From: Firmicutes bacterium HGW-Firmicutes-2
GTDB taxonomy: Bacteria > Bacillota > Clostridia > Lachnospirales > Vallitaleaceae
Length of the DNA: 49,732 nucleotides
Direction: 5' to 3'
Assembly: GCA_002841495.1 (NCBI GenBank)
Contig: PGZV01000009.1
Coordinates: 30,345-80,076 of the forward strand
The translations under genes were made by a program, and so were the position numbers. How positions within the stretch are numbered: the stretch's first letter is position 1; each line of letters opens with the position of its first letter. Under the pieces are notes generated by a model that ran no database searches, had not been told where the DNA came from, and worked only from the letters and a program-made list of their open reading frames with translations. Positions 34,799 to 43,388 of the stretch are shown piece by piece.

Positions 34799-36294
34799 GA
34801 CTTGCCTCCTTCTAGTCCGACAGCATAACGCATGATGTTCTCTTGTGTCGCTTCTGTTCTGGTCAATTCACCTTGTATGGTCCCTTCATGCATGACAAGA
34901 ATCCGGTCGCACATACCCAGGAGCTCCGGGATTTCAGAAGATATCATGATGATGCCCATTCCCCCTTTTTTAAATTGATTCATCAGGTCATATATTTCCT
35001 TCTTAGCACCTACGTCCACACCTCTTGTCGGTTCATCCAGAACCAGTACCTTCGGTCTTGTCATTAAGCTTTTGGCAATACTTACCTTTTGCTGGTTCCC
35101 ACCGCTTAGGTTTTTGACCTTTTGTGCCTCCGTGGGCGTCTTGATCGATAACTGCCGGATAAAATCACGAATCAACCCTAGTTCTTCATTCTTTCTTATA
35201 ACATGATGTCTTGTAATACGGTTCATGGCGGATAGGGATATGTTTTCCTTAACAGACATACTCAAAACCAGGCCATCTTTTTTACGGTCTTCGGATACAT
35301 AAGTCAATCCAGCTTTGATAACAGCCGCTTCTGATTTGGGTAAAATCCTATTGCCCACCAGTTTCATGACGCCACGTTTAATCGGATATGTACCATATAG
35401 CGTTTTGGCTAATTCTGTACGACCGGCACCCATCAGGCCTGAAACACCCACTATCTCACCGGCATAAAGCTTGAAATCGATGTCATGAACATGGTCATTA
35501 CCCAGACCTTCCACTTCAAGAAGCAGCTCGCCTTGATTGTCCATCATATATGGATACTGTTCTTCTAGTTTTCTACCAACCATCATTTCAATTAACGTAT
35601 TTTCATCAATATCAAAGACCTGCTTCTCGGCTACAAAACGTCCGTCTCTTAAGATGGTGACATCATCACAGATTTCAAAGATTTCTTTCAACCTATGGGA
35701 TATGTAAACAATGCTTTTCCCTTGATCTATAAGGGTTCGAATGACCGTAAAAAGGCTTTCTGTTTCCTTATCCGTGAGTGCATCTGTGGGCTCATCCATG
35801 ATAATCAATTTGGCATCCAGAGATAGAGCCTTGGCTATTTCCACCATCTGCTTCCTACCAATTGACAACTTCTTCATAGATTTGTTAGGATCTTCTTCAA
35901 TATTAAGGCTTTCAAGTAAATCCTTAGCATCGGCCACCATTTTCTTACGATCAATAGCACCAAGCCTTTTTTTGGGTTCTCTTCCAAGAAAAATATTTTC
36001 AGCAATACTCAGCTCATCCACCAGATTTAATTCCTGATGTATGATAGCTATGCCGACATCTTGTGAGTCCTTAACATTTTTGAAGTTTACAGGTTGGCCC
36101 ATATAAGACACATCACCTTCGCTCCGTTCATAGACACCGGACAGTATCTTCATGAGCGTCGATTTACCGGCACCGTTTTCTCCAAGGAGTGCCATGACTC
36201 TTCCTTCATAGACATTTAAATGAACACCATCTAAGGCTTTAACGCCTGGGAAAGTCTTACTGATATTTTCCATTTTTAGTATAGGATTATTCAT
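34795..36294 (-). CDS. rbsA: Ribose ABC transporter ATPase RbsA
   Basis: 499 residues with two ABC domains in one chain. The first has Walker A GENGAGKST and signature LSIGRKQMVEIAKAL. The second has a degenerate P-loop (GLMGAGRTEL) but an intact signature LSGGNQQKVSIAKSL, the usual RbsA asymmetry. It energises ribose import through RbsC. AAAGGAG lies before the ATG. It starts 10 nt after rbsD. Confidence 0.95.
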   Translation of the reverse strand: MNNPILKMENISKTFPGVKALDGVHLNVYEGRVMALLGENGAGKSTLMKILSGVYERSEGDVSYMGQPVNFKNVKDSQDVGIAIIHQELNLVDELSIAENIFLGREPKKRLGAIDRKKMVADAKDLLESLNIEEDPNKSMKKLSIGRKQMVEIAKALSLDAKLIIMDEPTDALTDKETESLFTVIRTLIDQGKSIVYISHRLKEIFEICDDVTILRDGRFVAEKQVFDIDENTLIEMMVGRKLEEQYPYMMDNQGELLLEVEGLGNDHVHDIDFKLYAGEIVGVSGLMGAGRTELAKTLYGTYPIKRGVMKLVGNRILPKSEAAVIKAGLTYVSEDRKKDGLVLSMSVKENISLSAMNRITRHHVIRKNEELGLIRDFIRQLSIKTPTEAQKVKNLSGGNQQKVSIAKSLMTRPKVLVLDEPTRGVDVGAKKEIYDLMNQFKKGGMGIIMISSEIPELLGMCDRILVMHEGTIQGELTRTEATQENIMRYAVGLEGGKS

Positions 36295-36304
36295 TTTAGC
36301 TCCT

Positions 36305-36700
36305 TTAAAAAAATACGCCGGATCTTAAGATTATATTCGCGTAGGGACTGCACTCCCCAGTTCGAATGATGGCCTTTGCTTTCTTTGTTTGTTTCTTAAA
36401 CGCTTCATGACTTACATAAGTAATAGGTATGTCTTGTATAAGCGACTTAATCTCCAATTCGATGACCGGGTTGATGGTTTGAATCTCTTTAGCTAGGGTC
36501 ACGCTTTCACAAACAAATTCACTCATTAAGGTTTCTAATGTTTCCATAAAATTCGGTGTTCCTGCTTTAAGCGCTAAGTCGATTCTTCTGACACCTTCCG
36601 GAATCGGAAGTCCGGCATCACCAATTACAATCTCGTCCATATGCCCCATTTTTGCAATCACTTCAACAATATCTGCGTTTAACATAATACCTTTCTTCAT
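36305..36700 (-). CDS. rbsD: D-ribose pyranase RbsD
   Basis: 131 residues, standard length. RbsD interconverts the pyranose and furanose forms of ribose so that ribokinase can use it. The catalytic histidine is H20 (AKMGHMDEIVIGDAGLPIP). The C-terminal RTGECSPYANIIL completes the active site between subunits of the decamer. The start overlaps the rbsK stop by 4 nt (ATGA), indicating coupling. Confidence 0.95.
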   Translation of the reverse strand: MKKGIMLNADIVEVIAKMGHMDEIVIGDAGLPIPEGVRRIDLALKAGTPNFMETLETLMSEFVCESVTLAKEIQTINPVIELEIKSLIQDIPITYVSHEAFKKQTKKAKAIIRTGECSPYANIILRSGVFF

Positions 36701-37614
36701 CTAAGACCTCCTAAATAGTCTTCTACCTCTTTTAAGGTGGGCAGTGAGGACTGAGCCCCTAACTTGGTCACCGTTAAGGCACCAATGATGACCGCCCTTT
36801 TCATGGCTTCTTTTACATCTTCACCCATAGCCATTCCGTAAAGTAAGCCACCTATGAAGCTATCGCCTGCCGCTGTTGTATCAATGGCTTTTACCTTATG
36901 CCCTTTTACATAATGTAGATGACCTGTGGCATCCACATAGCAGGCTCCATTTTCACCTAGAGTAATGATAATCTCCTTAACCCCAGATTTAAAAAGAATG
37001 TCTGCGCCTTCTTTAATATGGGTATCTGAATCCGGATGTATGCCTGTTAAGGTTTCAAACTCCGTTTCATTGGGCACCAACAAATCGGTCAAACCAATTA
37101 ATTGCTTTGATAAAGTTCTCGCCGGTGCCGGGTTTAATATGGTGTAGACATTTTTTTCTTTTGCCATGGCAAAAGCTGTCTCAATAGTTTCTATAGGTGT
37201 CTCCAGTTGTGCCAAGAGATAGTCACATCCTTCAAACATTGCCGGTGTCAGATCTTCCTTGCCAAGTGCAAAGTTCGCGCCCGGAATAACGACAATAGAA
37301 TTATCACCACTATCGTTCACCATAATCAAAGCAACCCCTGTAGGTGGTCCTTGAACCGCTTGGGTCAAATATGCCTCAACACCGTTTACAGATAGGTTTT
37401 TCATCAGGACTTCACCAAACCCATCCATACCCACACGTCCTAACATAGCTACCTGACCACCGAGTTTACCAATTGCCACCGCTTGATTGGCGCCTTTTCC
37501 ACCTGGAATCTGTTCCAAACCTTCTCCAAGTAAGGTCTCGCCAACTTTTGGGGTCATGCTCACTCTGGTCACCAGATCCATATTCAAACTGCCAAGTACT
37601 AATATTTTTTTCAT
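36697..37614 (-). CDS. rbsK: Ribokinase RbsK
   Basis: 305 residues from the ATG at 37614, with GAGAGGTG 6 nt upstream; a GTG three codons earlier overlaps that site. It phosphorylates ribose to ribose 5-phosphate. PfkB-family signatures are GGKGANQAVAIGKLGG near the N-terminus and DTTAAGDSFIGGL with the catalytic Asp near the C-terminus. An RbsR-type operator lies just upstream, between rbsR and rbsK. Confidence 0.95.
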   Translation of the reverse strand: MKKILVLGSLNMDLVTRVSMTPKVGETLLGEGLEQIPGGKGANQAVAIGKLGGQVAMLGRVGMDGFGEVLMKNLSVNGVEAYLTQAVQGPPTGVALIMVNDSGDNSIVVIPGANFALGKEDLTPAMFEGCDYLLAQLETPIETIETAFAMAKEKNVYTILNPAPARTLSKQLIGLTDLLVPNETEFETLTGIHPDSDTHIKEGADILFKSGVKEIIITLGENGACYVDATGHLHYVKGHKVKAIDTTAAGDSFIGGLLYGMAMGEDVKEAMKRAVIIGALTVTKLGAQSSLPTLKEVEDYLGGLR

Positions 37615-37633
37615 CTGCTTCACCTCTCTAGGG

Positions 37634-37643
37634 TAAACGTTTA
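37634..37643. promoter_or_regulatory. RbsR operator between rbsR and rbsK
   Basis: TAAACGTTTA, a LacI-family palindrome, within GTAAACGTTTAAC. The same 13 bp recur upstream of rbsR. It lies about 20 nt before the rbsK ATG. A weak minus-strand promoter (TTGATG, 18 bp, TAAAAA) may precede it in the rbsR 3' end. Confidence 0.7.
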
Positions 37644-37656
37644 ACCCACTAAATTT

Positions 37657-38658
37657 TTACTGCGTACTTCCTCGTATCATCAACTTGGTTTCAAGTACCC
37701 ATTCTTTCCTTACCCCGTCTTTATTTTTAATGCACGCTATCATCATCTCCGCTGCTTTGTAGCCCATAGTATAAGATGGTTGTCTCACAGTCGTAAGTCC
37801 CGGAGATACAATCTCGGCCATATAAATATCGTCAAATCCTATAATACCTATATCTTCCGGTATTCTCATATTTTTTTCATGTAAAGCTTTATAAGCCCCA
37901 AGGGCAATTAAGTCATTGCCACAAAAAAGGCTGTCAAAATCCACACTTTCTTCAATGAGCCTTATTGTATGATCATAACCCATGGTGCTGGTGTAGTTGC
38001 CTTCAATAAGATGCTCTTCTACAGGCAGGACGCCTTTTTCTTCATGTGCCCTTAAGAAACCGGCATAGCGGTCCTTAGCTGTCTTAGAGGATAAAGGCCC
38101 TGAGATATGGTAAATCTTACGATACCCTTTGTCAATTAAGTAGCATACCGCTTCAAAAGCACCTTTTTCATTATCTACTGTAATCTTACCCTCAAGTCTA
38201 AGGCCTTCTATCTCCCTGTCCACAGACACCACTGGGGTATTCAACCTTAAAAAAGCAGGACTCATGGTCGTACGGCGACTGGAGGCTGTAAAGATAATAC
38301 CATCCACCATTTTTTCCTGTAACATCTCCAGATAGCTTTCTTCTTTTTGAAGGTCATTATCCGAATTGCAGAGTATCAGCGTATAGCCCATCTCATTAGC
38401 ACCATCTTCCACACCTCGCGCTAACTCAGGGAAAAACGGATTGGTAATATCCGGTATCATAAGACCCAAAGTTTTGGTTCTCTTGGTTACCATGGAACTG
38501 GCAATACGATTAGGTATATAGCCTTGTTCCTTTATCACTTCGAGTACGCGGTCTCTTGTCTGATGGGTGATTTTTTGATCTTTATGGTTGATCACCTTTG
38601 ATACCGTCGCTATAGATACGCCTGCTAATTCTGCAATTTGTTTAATTGTCACCTTCAT
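37657..38658 (-). CDS. rbsR: LacI-family ribose operon repressor RbsR
   Basis: 333 residues. The helix-turn-helix TIKQIAELAGVSIATVSKVIN lies at 3-23 and is followed by the hinge NRIASSMVTKRTKTLGLMIPDITNPFFPELARG. The rest is a periplasmic-binding-protein fold that binds the inducer. Its two matching operators are at its own promoter and before rbsK, so it probably autoregulates and controls rbsKDACB. It is the first gene of the operon. Confidence 0.92.
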   Translation of the reverse strand: MKVTIKQIAELAGVSIATVSKVINHKDQKITHQTRDRVLEVIKEQGYIPNRIASSMVTKRTKTLGLMIPDITNPFFPELARGVEDGANEMGYTLILCNSDNDLQKEESYLEMLQEKMVDGIIFTASSRRTTMSPAFLRLNTPVVSVDREIEGLRLEGKITVDNEKGAFEAVCYLIDKGYRKIYHISGPLSSKTAKDRYAGFLRAHEEKGVLPVEEHLIEGNYTSTMGYDHTIRLIEESVDFDSLFCGNDLIALGAYKALHEKNMRIPEDIGIIGFDDIYMAEIVSPGLTTVRQPSYTMGYKAAEMMIACIKNKDGVRKEWVLETKLMIRGSTQ

Positions 38659-38679
38659 ATGCTGTCCTTCCTATCTGAG

Positions 38680-38689
38680 TAAACGTTTA
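38680..38689. promoter_or_regulatory. RbsR operator at the rbsR start site
   Basis: TAAACGTTTA within GTAAACGTTTAAC, placed immediately after the predicted transcription start, where bound repressor would block escape. Confidence 0.75.
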
Positions 38690-38699
38690 ACTAAGTATA

Positions 38700-38727
38700 A
38701 TTATACAACTATTTTAGGTGATGTCAA
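38700..38727 (-). promoter_or_regulatory. rbs operon promoter
   Basis: Minus-strand consensus TTGACA (38727-38722) and consensus TATAAT (38705-38700) with a 16-bp spacer. Both hexamers are perfect, so the operon should be strong once derepressed. Confidence 0.85.
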
Positions 38728-38755
38728 CCTTTTTATGTAATTATCACCAATGATC

Positions 38756-38796
38756 AAAAGGCACAACCAGTTAAGCCTATACTGATTGCACCTTTT
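38756..38796 (-). terminator. Terminator after the GH13 gene
   Basis: A 16-bp stem (AAAAGGTGCAATCAGT / ACTGGTTGTGCCTTTT) and a 9-nt loop. Its three non-Watson-Crick pairs are all G-U in minus-strand RNA and would be A-C in plus-strand RNA. The A-tract/U-tract is part of the stem. It lies just upstream of the rbs promoter. Confidence 0.65.
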
Positions 38797-38819
38797 GCTC
38801 TATTTAAGGGGGGGAACCT

Positions 38820-41800
38820 TTAGATTAATTGTCTTTCTAATATGAGCACTTCACCATTTTTGAAGTTTTTAATTTGATCATCCCTGTTCATGGTTTTTTT
38901 CTCAATTAACAATGTCGGTGAATGAAGGACCACATCCCATTCTCCTTCCAAATTCAGGAAGATGTTCAAAGGACATGCGTCAATGACATCACCTTCCATG
39001 TTGGCAATAAAAAATATCTGACTGTTTTCATTTGGCGACGTACGCCAACCGTAGTAAAGGGTATTGCATAGTTTTAGATCTCCTTTATCACCCCATTCAC
39101 CGGTTTCTTTAGCACCGTTAATGAAGAGTTTTCTGGCAAAATAGTCTTTTCTGACATGATTAGATGGGTTATGCATCAACCATGGATGTTGAATTCTAAA
39201 TTGCCGAAGATTAAAGTTGAATCTGGTATGAGCCGAATCAAGGCCATCTTCATAACGATGAACCTTACAAGCCATAATAGCATCTTTCATAAAGACATCT
39301 GCTAGCTTTCTAAGATCCACACTACCTGATGCTTCATAAAAAAGGACATCTGCAGGTATAAGTTGACATAACATAGGATCTTTTGACCAGACTTCAACAT
39401 CATAAGCATTTTGAGCTTTACTATGCTCAAGTAGAATCTGCAACTGAAATTCTTTTAAATCACTTAAATATTTAAGTTTATGGATTTGCATGTTTAATGA
39501 GATCATCTTTTTCTCGTTTGTCGAATGTTCCAAATACTGTATTTCATTCAACACACTAGAAAGTTCTTTATTTAATAAACTTAGTTTTTTCTCAAACAAC
39601 TCTTTTGCGCTTACCATTCTTTGTTTAGTATCTTTAACATCACTATTCATTCGATCCATCAACTTATTTGTATAATTTATTTCTTCTTTGGTTTTTGGCT
39701 CCAATAAGCATTTTAGCTGATTTTTAATCGCCTCAACATTTTCATAACACCCCTCTTCAACCGGATCCTCAAAAAGTACTCGAACTGAAAGGGCATCTGT
39801 TTTCACTTTTAACTTCAAGCTATATAAATACTGGAGCACTTTATAAAGAGTATTATAGTCAATAAAACCATATCTTTTCAAATCCTTAAAATTGTCATCT
39901 CGCATAAAAGTCGCTTCATCTACATACCATTCGAAGAATTTTGCCCCTTCTGAAGCAAGTATTTCCACACTATAAGTCTCATCAATATTGCGTAAAAACA
40001 TCCAAGGTGTATGTACCAGTGCATTAAGCAAGAACATAGGGTGCCCCGGTAAAAACCCGAGCATCAAGGCAGAAAGACCCTCATGGTCTAAAGCATGATG
40101 GACTACCTGCTTTTTTGTATCTCCAAGATATTGGTTATAGTAGTTCGAGAAAGCATCTCCTGATTTATACTGTGATGACGAAAGAGAGGGTACCATCTTA
40201 TAAAAATATCTTGCATTGTCATGATTGGACTGACCGGTAATCCAGTGTTCACCATATCGGAACACCTCGACAAAACGGTCCCATTTATCCATAAACCACT
40301 TATATTTACCATGTACATTATGAGCAAAAATAATAGGACTCCATTGTTTAGGTATAACATCATGAGGCAGGGTCATCTCAATGGTATGGTCCAGATATTT
40401 AGAGTTATATAGCCAATTCATATCATCCGGCCAAGGCCTTCCATCCTCAAGATTAATATCCGGATGCCTAATCAAGCCATTAATATTCTGCTCTATGCTT
40501 ACCAATTCTTTAAGGAATATATCATCCTGTATGCGAAAACCGGTGCGATCGTCTCTGGATTTAATGAAGTCTTGTGCCCCATCAATCCGAATACAGTCAA
40601 ACCCATAATCCACTTTTCTTCGCAGCATCTCCAATAACATGGCCCGTACATAAGGACTGGAAAAATCAATATCTCGGCCATACATATTGGGACCGGTCAG
40701 AAAACTGCTGTGAATGTATTTAGGTTCATAATTATCTTGTGGCACTTCATCAAAAGTTTCCAAAAGATAAGCGCCTTGAAAATCACAGTGGCCTAAAACA
40801 GAATCAATACAAATCTGTATTGGCCGTCCCGGCATGTTGTGCAGGGTTTCAATGAAAGTTAATAATTCATTAGGTCTTAAGGTACCTAGAAGTGAAGGAC
40901 TCACTGCTACGGAGCCATAAACGGGTGTATCATATCCCCAGTTAGATATATCCGGCTTTTTGAGCTGCACCCGCAGGCTGTATTCATCTCTGTCTATGAT
41001 CTTAAAAAACTCTCCTGTTTCTCCTTTAATACTTTCTCTTTCTGATGTTGGTACTTCCGGCATAAGCTCAATGGTATCAAAACCAATATAGTTAAGATCT
41101 TGGGTACTCAGTTGTCCATACACATCCTCTTCACCCTGATCTATGTTCATCTGAATCTTTTTGCCAATGGTCTGAAAACGATTTGTCAACATTTCTAGAG
41201 TGCCTTCTTCTGTTGCTGTTTCTGTATGGATTTCCAAACAGGAACCGATAGGATTAGCTTGATAAGAGCCATCCGGATAAACGTCCAGGTAGTTTTGAGC
41301 AAAGTATGCCCTATCTTTTCTGTCTTCAAACATTGCCATCATATCAAACAATTCTGAAGGACCATAAATGCCAAAAGGCACTGAAGAACATAAAGGATCT
41401 CGGATATATTTTCTCCGGCCATCCATATCAACATTCAACCAGTATAAATCACCAAGTTGATCCTTATTACCCAGTGTCAAACCTTCTACCACACCCACGA
41501 AATAATCTTCAACCACCATCAACGGCAGACGCACAACATCCATGGTTACTTCTTCATAACTTAAAGCCTTTTCAATTTGTCTGACTTTAGGTTGGAGAAT
41601 CTCAAGATAAAGCGATGAAGCAAACCGGCTGATATAACCGTTTTGAATACCAGGCACCCAAAATCCCAGTAAGGTCTCATTCGAATTCAACTTATGAACA
41701 CCCATATATGCTTTTGTTATTTGTTTAATGGCTTCATAATGGTCAAGCTCATCAAAGACTTGTTGAATCTTCTGTATGCATTCGGTTGTAAGTTTTTCAT

Positions 41801-41828
41801 TTAGGTATAAATTTTTATAAGATGCCAC
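38820..41828 (-). CDS. GH13-like glycoside hydrolase with coiled-coil insert
   Basis: 1002 residues from a GTG with AGGAGG 6 nt upstream. Alpha-amylase-fold motifs can be placed: region I D342-SVLG-H347, region II I413-R-I-D416 (nucleophile), a candidate acid at E441 or E446, and region IV SNHDN (534-538). There is no signal peptide, so it acts in the cytoplasm. A predicted coiled coil of about 95 residues (712-805) interrupts the protein after the barrel. It may be a glucosylglycerol hydrolase-like or other alpha-glucoside enzyme; I cannot fix the substrate. It follows a sugar-binding lipoprotein gene, suggesting that it processes the imported compound. Confidence 0.7.
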   Translation of the reverse strand: MASYKNLYLNEKLTTECIQKIQQVFDELDHYEAIKQITKAYMGVHKLNSNETLLGFWVPGIQNGYISRFASSLYLEILQPKVRQIEKALSYEEVTMDVVRLPLMVVEDYFVGVVEGLTLGNKDQLGDLYWLNVDMDGRRKYIRDPLCSSVPFGIYGPSELFDMMAMFEDRKDRAYFAQNYLDVYPDGSYQANPIGSCLEIHTETATEEGTLEMLTNRFQTIGKKIQMNIDQGEEDVYGQLSTQDLNYIGFDTIELMPEVPTSERESIKGETGEFFKIIDRDEYSLRVQLKKPDISNWGYDTPVYGSVAVSPSLLGTLRPNELLTFIETLHNMPGRPIQICIDSVLGHCDFQGAYLLETFDEVPQDNYEPKYIHSSFLTGPNMYGRDIDFSSPYVRAMLLEMLRRKVDYGFDCIRIDGAQDFIKSRDDRTGFRIQDDIFLKELVSIEQNINGLIRHPDINLEDGRPWPDDMNWLYNSKYLDHTIEMTLPHDVIPKQWSPIIFAHNVHGKYKWFMDKWDRFVEVFRYGEHWITGQSNHDNARYFYKMVPSLSSSQYKSGDAFSNYYNQYLGDTKKQVVHHALDHEGLSALMLGFLPGHPMFLLNALVHTPWMFLRNIDETYSVEILASEGAKFFEWYVDEATFMRDDNFKDLKRYGFIDYNTLYKVLQYLYSLKLKVKTDALSVRVLFEDPVEEGCYENVEAIKNQLKCLLEPKTKEEINYTNKLMDRMNSDVKDTKQRMVSAKELFEKKLSLLNKELSSVLNEIQYLEHSTNEKKMISLNMQIHKLKYLSDLKEFQLQILLEHSKAQNAYDVEVWSKDPMLCQLIPADVLFYEASGSVDLRKLADVFMKDAIMACKVHRYEDGLDSAHTRFNFNLRQFRIQHPWLMHNPSNHVRKDYFARKLFINGAKETGEWGDKGDLKLCNTLYYGWRTSPNENSQIFFIANMEGDVIDACPLNIFLNLEGEWDVVLHSPTLLIEKKTMNRDDQIKNFKNGEVLILERQLI

Positions 41829-41887
41829 CCTTTACCTCCTCATGATTTGACCCTATCGCCATCAATAACACCATCATTTTCTTATTA

Positions 41888-41913
41888 TCAGGGTGCAGTT
41901 ATCTGCACCCTGA
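41888..41913. other. Perfect hairpin between binding protein and GH13 genes
   Basis: TCAGGGTGCAG / CTGCACCCTGA with a TTAT loop, an 11-bp perfect stem, just past the binding-protein stop. There is no U-run on the minus strand. It probably stabilises the upstream mRNA or attenuates the GH13 gene. Confidence 0.65.
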
Positions 41914-41918
41914 CTTCC

Positions 41919-43238
41919 TTATTTCAATTCTTCTATTTTCATAGCTAACTGATCCACAAATCCTTCTTTAGTGATATTACCACTGGCAAAGGATTCATAG
42001 ATCGGACCGATGGTACCCATACCAAAGCCATCAGGCATATCATTTTGAAGCCATGTGTAAGCGCCATTTTCTTTCGTTAACCATTTGGCCACATCTGCTG
42101 ATAAAGGTGCATCCGGCGTTATGGTCACATTTGTAAATGCAGGAATCATTTTGGCTTCCTTAACCATATAATTATGACCTTCTTCAGAAGTTGCCAAGAA
42201 GTTCAGGAACGCTTTTGCTTCATCAAGGTGCTTACTATCCTTATTGAGTACATAGTAAGATGGCGCTCCAATAAAGATGGCATTATGCTCACCTGCAACG
42301 GATGCATGTGGCACGTAGCCCATGTCAAAATCAACACCGTTCTCAGCTAACCATGGATCTATCCAATTACCTTGGTGAATAAAGGCTGTTTTCTCAGTTG
42401 CAAATGCTCCTACTTGTGCATCATAGTTTCCGGTAAGAAGAATACGTCTATCCGCATAGTCAAACAATAGTTCTACCCAATCCGCATATTGTTCCAGACG
42501 TTCCAGATCCGCTTCACCATTAAGCAGTTTATCTAGTACTGTACGATCTCCATATTCAAGACCGGCTGACAGATAGCCGTTAAAGTTATGAAGGCCTGTC
42601 ACCCAACGCAGTTCAGGTCCTACTGCCATTGATACAACACTATCTAGTCCAAGACTGTCTTTTTGACCATCTATTTTTTCAAACGCTTCCTTAAAGGCTT
42701 CTTGGGAAGTCAATGTTGTCGGATCAACACCTGCTTGTTCAAGAATCGCTTTATTGTAGCCCATACCCCAAGCTTCCACCGCAACCGGGAATCCATACAC
42801 TTGACCGTCCGCTTCGAATTCAAGCGCTGTTAAATCAATCCAGGCATCTCCGTTAAAAGGTGCCATTTTACTGTTCCATGTGTTATAACCACCCAAACCT
42901 TCAATAATGAAAATATCCGGTTGTCGATCTGATTGAAACTCAGCCTTAAGATTTTCTTGATAGGGTGCATCACCACCCGAAGTTTTGACGACAACCTTCG
43001 TTCCGGTTAATGCTTCATAGGTGTCAGCAAAAGCCATTAACTGTTCGCCAATCTCAACTTTGTTTTGATACATGATGATTTCTACATTTTCACTCACTTT
43101 TCCACTTTCATTTTCCGTTACTTCGGATCCTTGTGCACTTGTTTCATTTGTTGAATTTTTTTCTTGGCTTGTACCGCAGCCCGCCAGGAATGTAAGAACC
43201 AATACCAATGTCAATAGTTGTTGTAATCGTTTTTTCAT
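41919..43238 (-). CDS. Sugar ABC transporter binding lipoprotein (family 1)
   Basis: 439 residues from the ATG at 43238, with GGGAGG 5 nt upstream; a longer frame is rejected. The signal peptide has lipobox LAGC, followed by a Ser/Glu/Asn-rich linker. VEIIMYQNKVEIG begins the family-1 (maltose-type, CUT1) fold. Also typical are QPDIFIIEGLGGYN, VYGFPVAVEAWGMGYNKAIL and AFIHQGNWIDPWL. It should bind an oligosaccharide or glucoside. No permease or ATPase genes lie beside it, so it must use components encoded elsewhere. The divergent AraC protein is the likely regulator. Confidence 0.88.
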   Translation of the reverse strand: MKKRLQQLLTLVLVLTFLAGCGTSQEKNSTNETSAQGSEVTENESGKVSENVEIIMYQNKVEIGEQLMAFADTYEALTGTKVVVKTSGGDAPYQENLKAEFQSDRQPDIFIIEGLGGYNTWNSKMAPFNGDAWIDLTALEFEADGQVYGFPVAVEAWGMGYNKAILEQAGVDPTTLTSQEAFKEAFEKIDGQKDSLGLDSVVSMAVGPELRWVTGLHNFNGYLSAGLEYGDRTVLDKLLNGEADLERLEQYADWVELLFDYADRRILLTGNYDAQVGAFATEKTAFIHQGNWIDPWLAENGVDFDMGYVPHASVAGEHNAIFIGAPSYYVLNKDSKHLDEAKAFLNFLATSEEGHNYMVKEAKMIPAFTNVTITPDAPLSADVAKWLTKENGAYTWLQNDMPDGFGMGTIGPIYESFASGNITKEGFVDQLAMKIEELK

Positions 43239-43262
43239 AAAATCCTCCCAAATCTTTGATTG

Positions 43263-43278
43263 AACAATTATCATTGTT
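43263..43278. promoter_or_regulatory. Inverted repeat in the binding-protein leader
   Basis: AACAAT-TATC-ATTGTT, a 6-bp perfect inverted repeat between the -10 and the start codon. It could be an AraC-type site, but such proteins more often use direct repeats. Confidence 0.4.
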
Positions 43279-43287
43279 ACTCTTTAA

Positions 43288-43293
43288 TTATAG
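43288..43293 (-). promoter_or_regulatory. -10 of the binding-protein gene
   Basis: Minus-strand consensus TATAAT, about 50 nt before the ATG, without a recognisable -35. That suits a promoter dependent on the divergent AraC activator. Confidence 0.5.
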
Positions 43294-43325
43294 GAAGATG
43301 CGGCTGGTCTTTCTGTCATTTTTCT

Positions 43326-43333
43326 GATATAAT
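43326..43333 (+). promoter_or_regulatory. Promoter -10 of the AraC gene
   Basis: Consensus TATAAT (43328-43333) in the context TGATATAAT, an extended -10 reading from 43325, with a weak -35. Confidence 0.5.
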
Positions 43334-43388
43334 GTTCACAAAACCGATATAAGCTTAAATACGTTATCCATCATAACAAGGGGCAATT

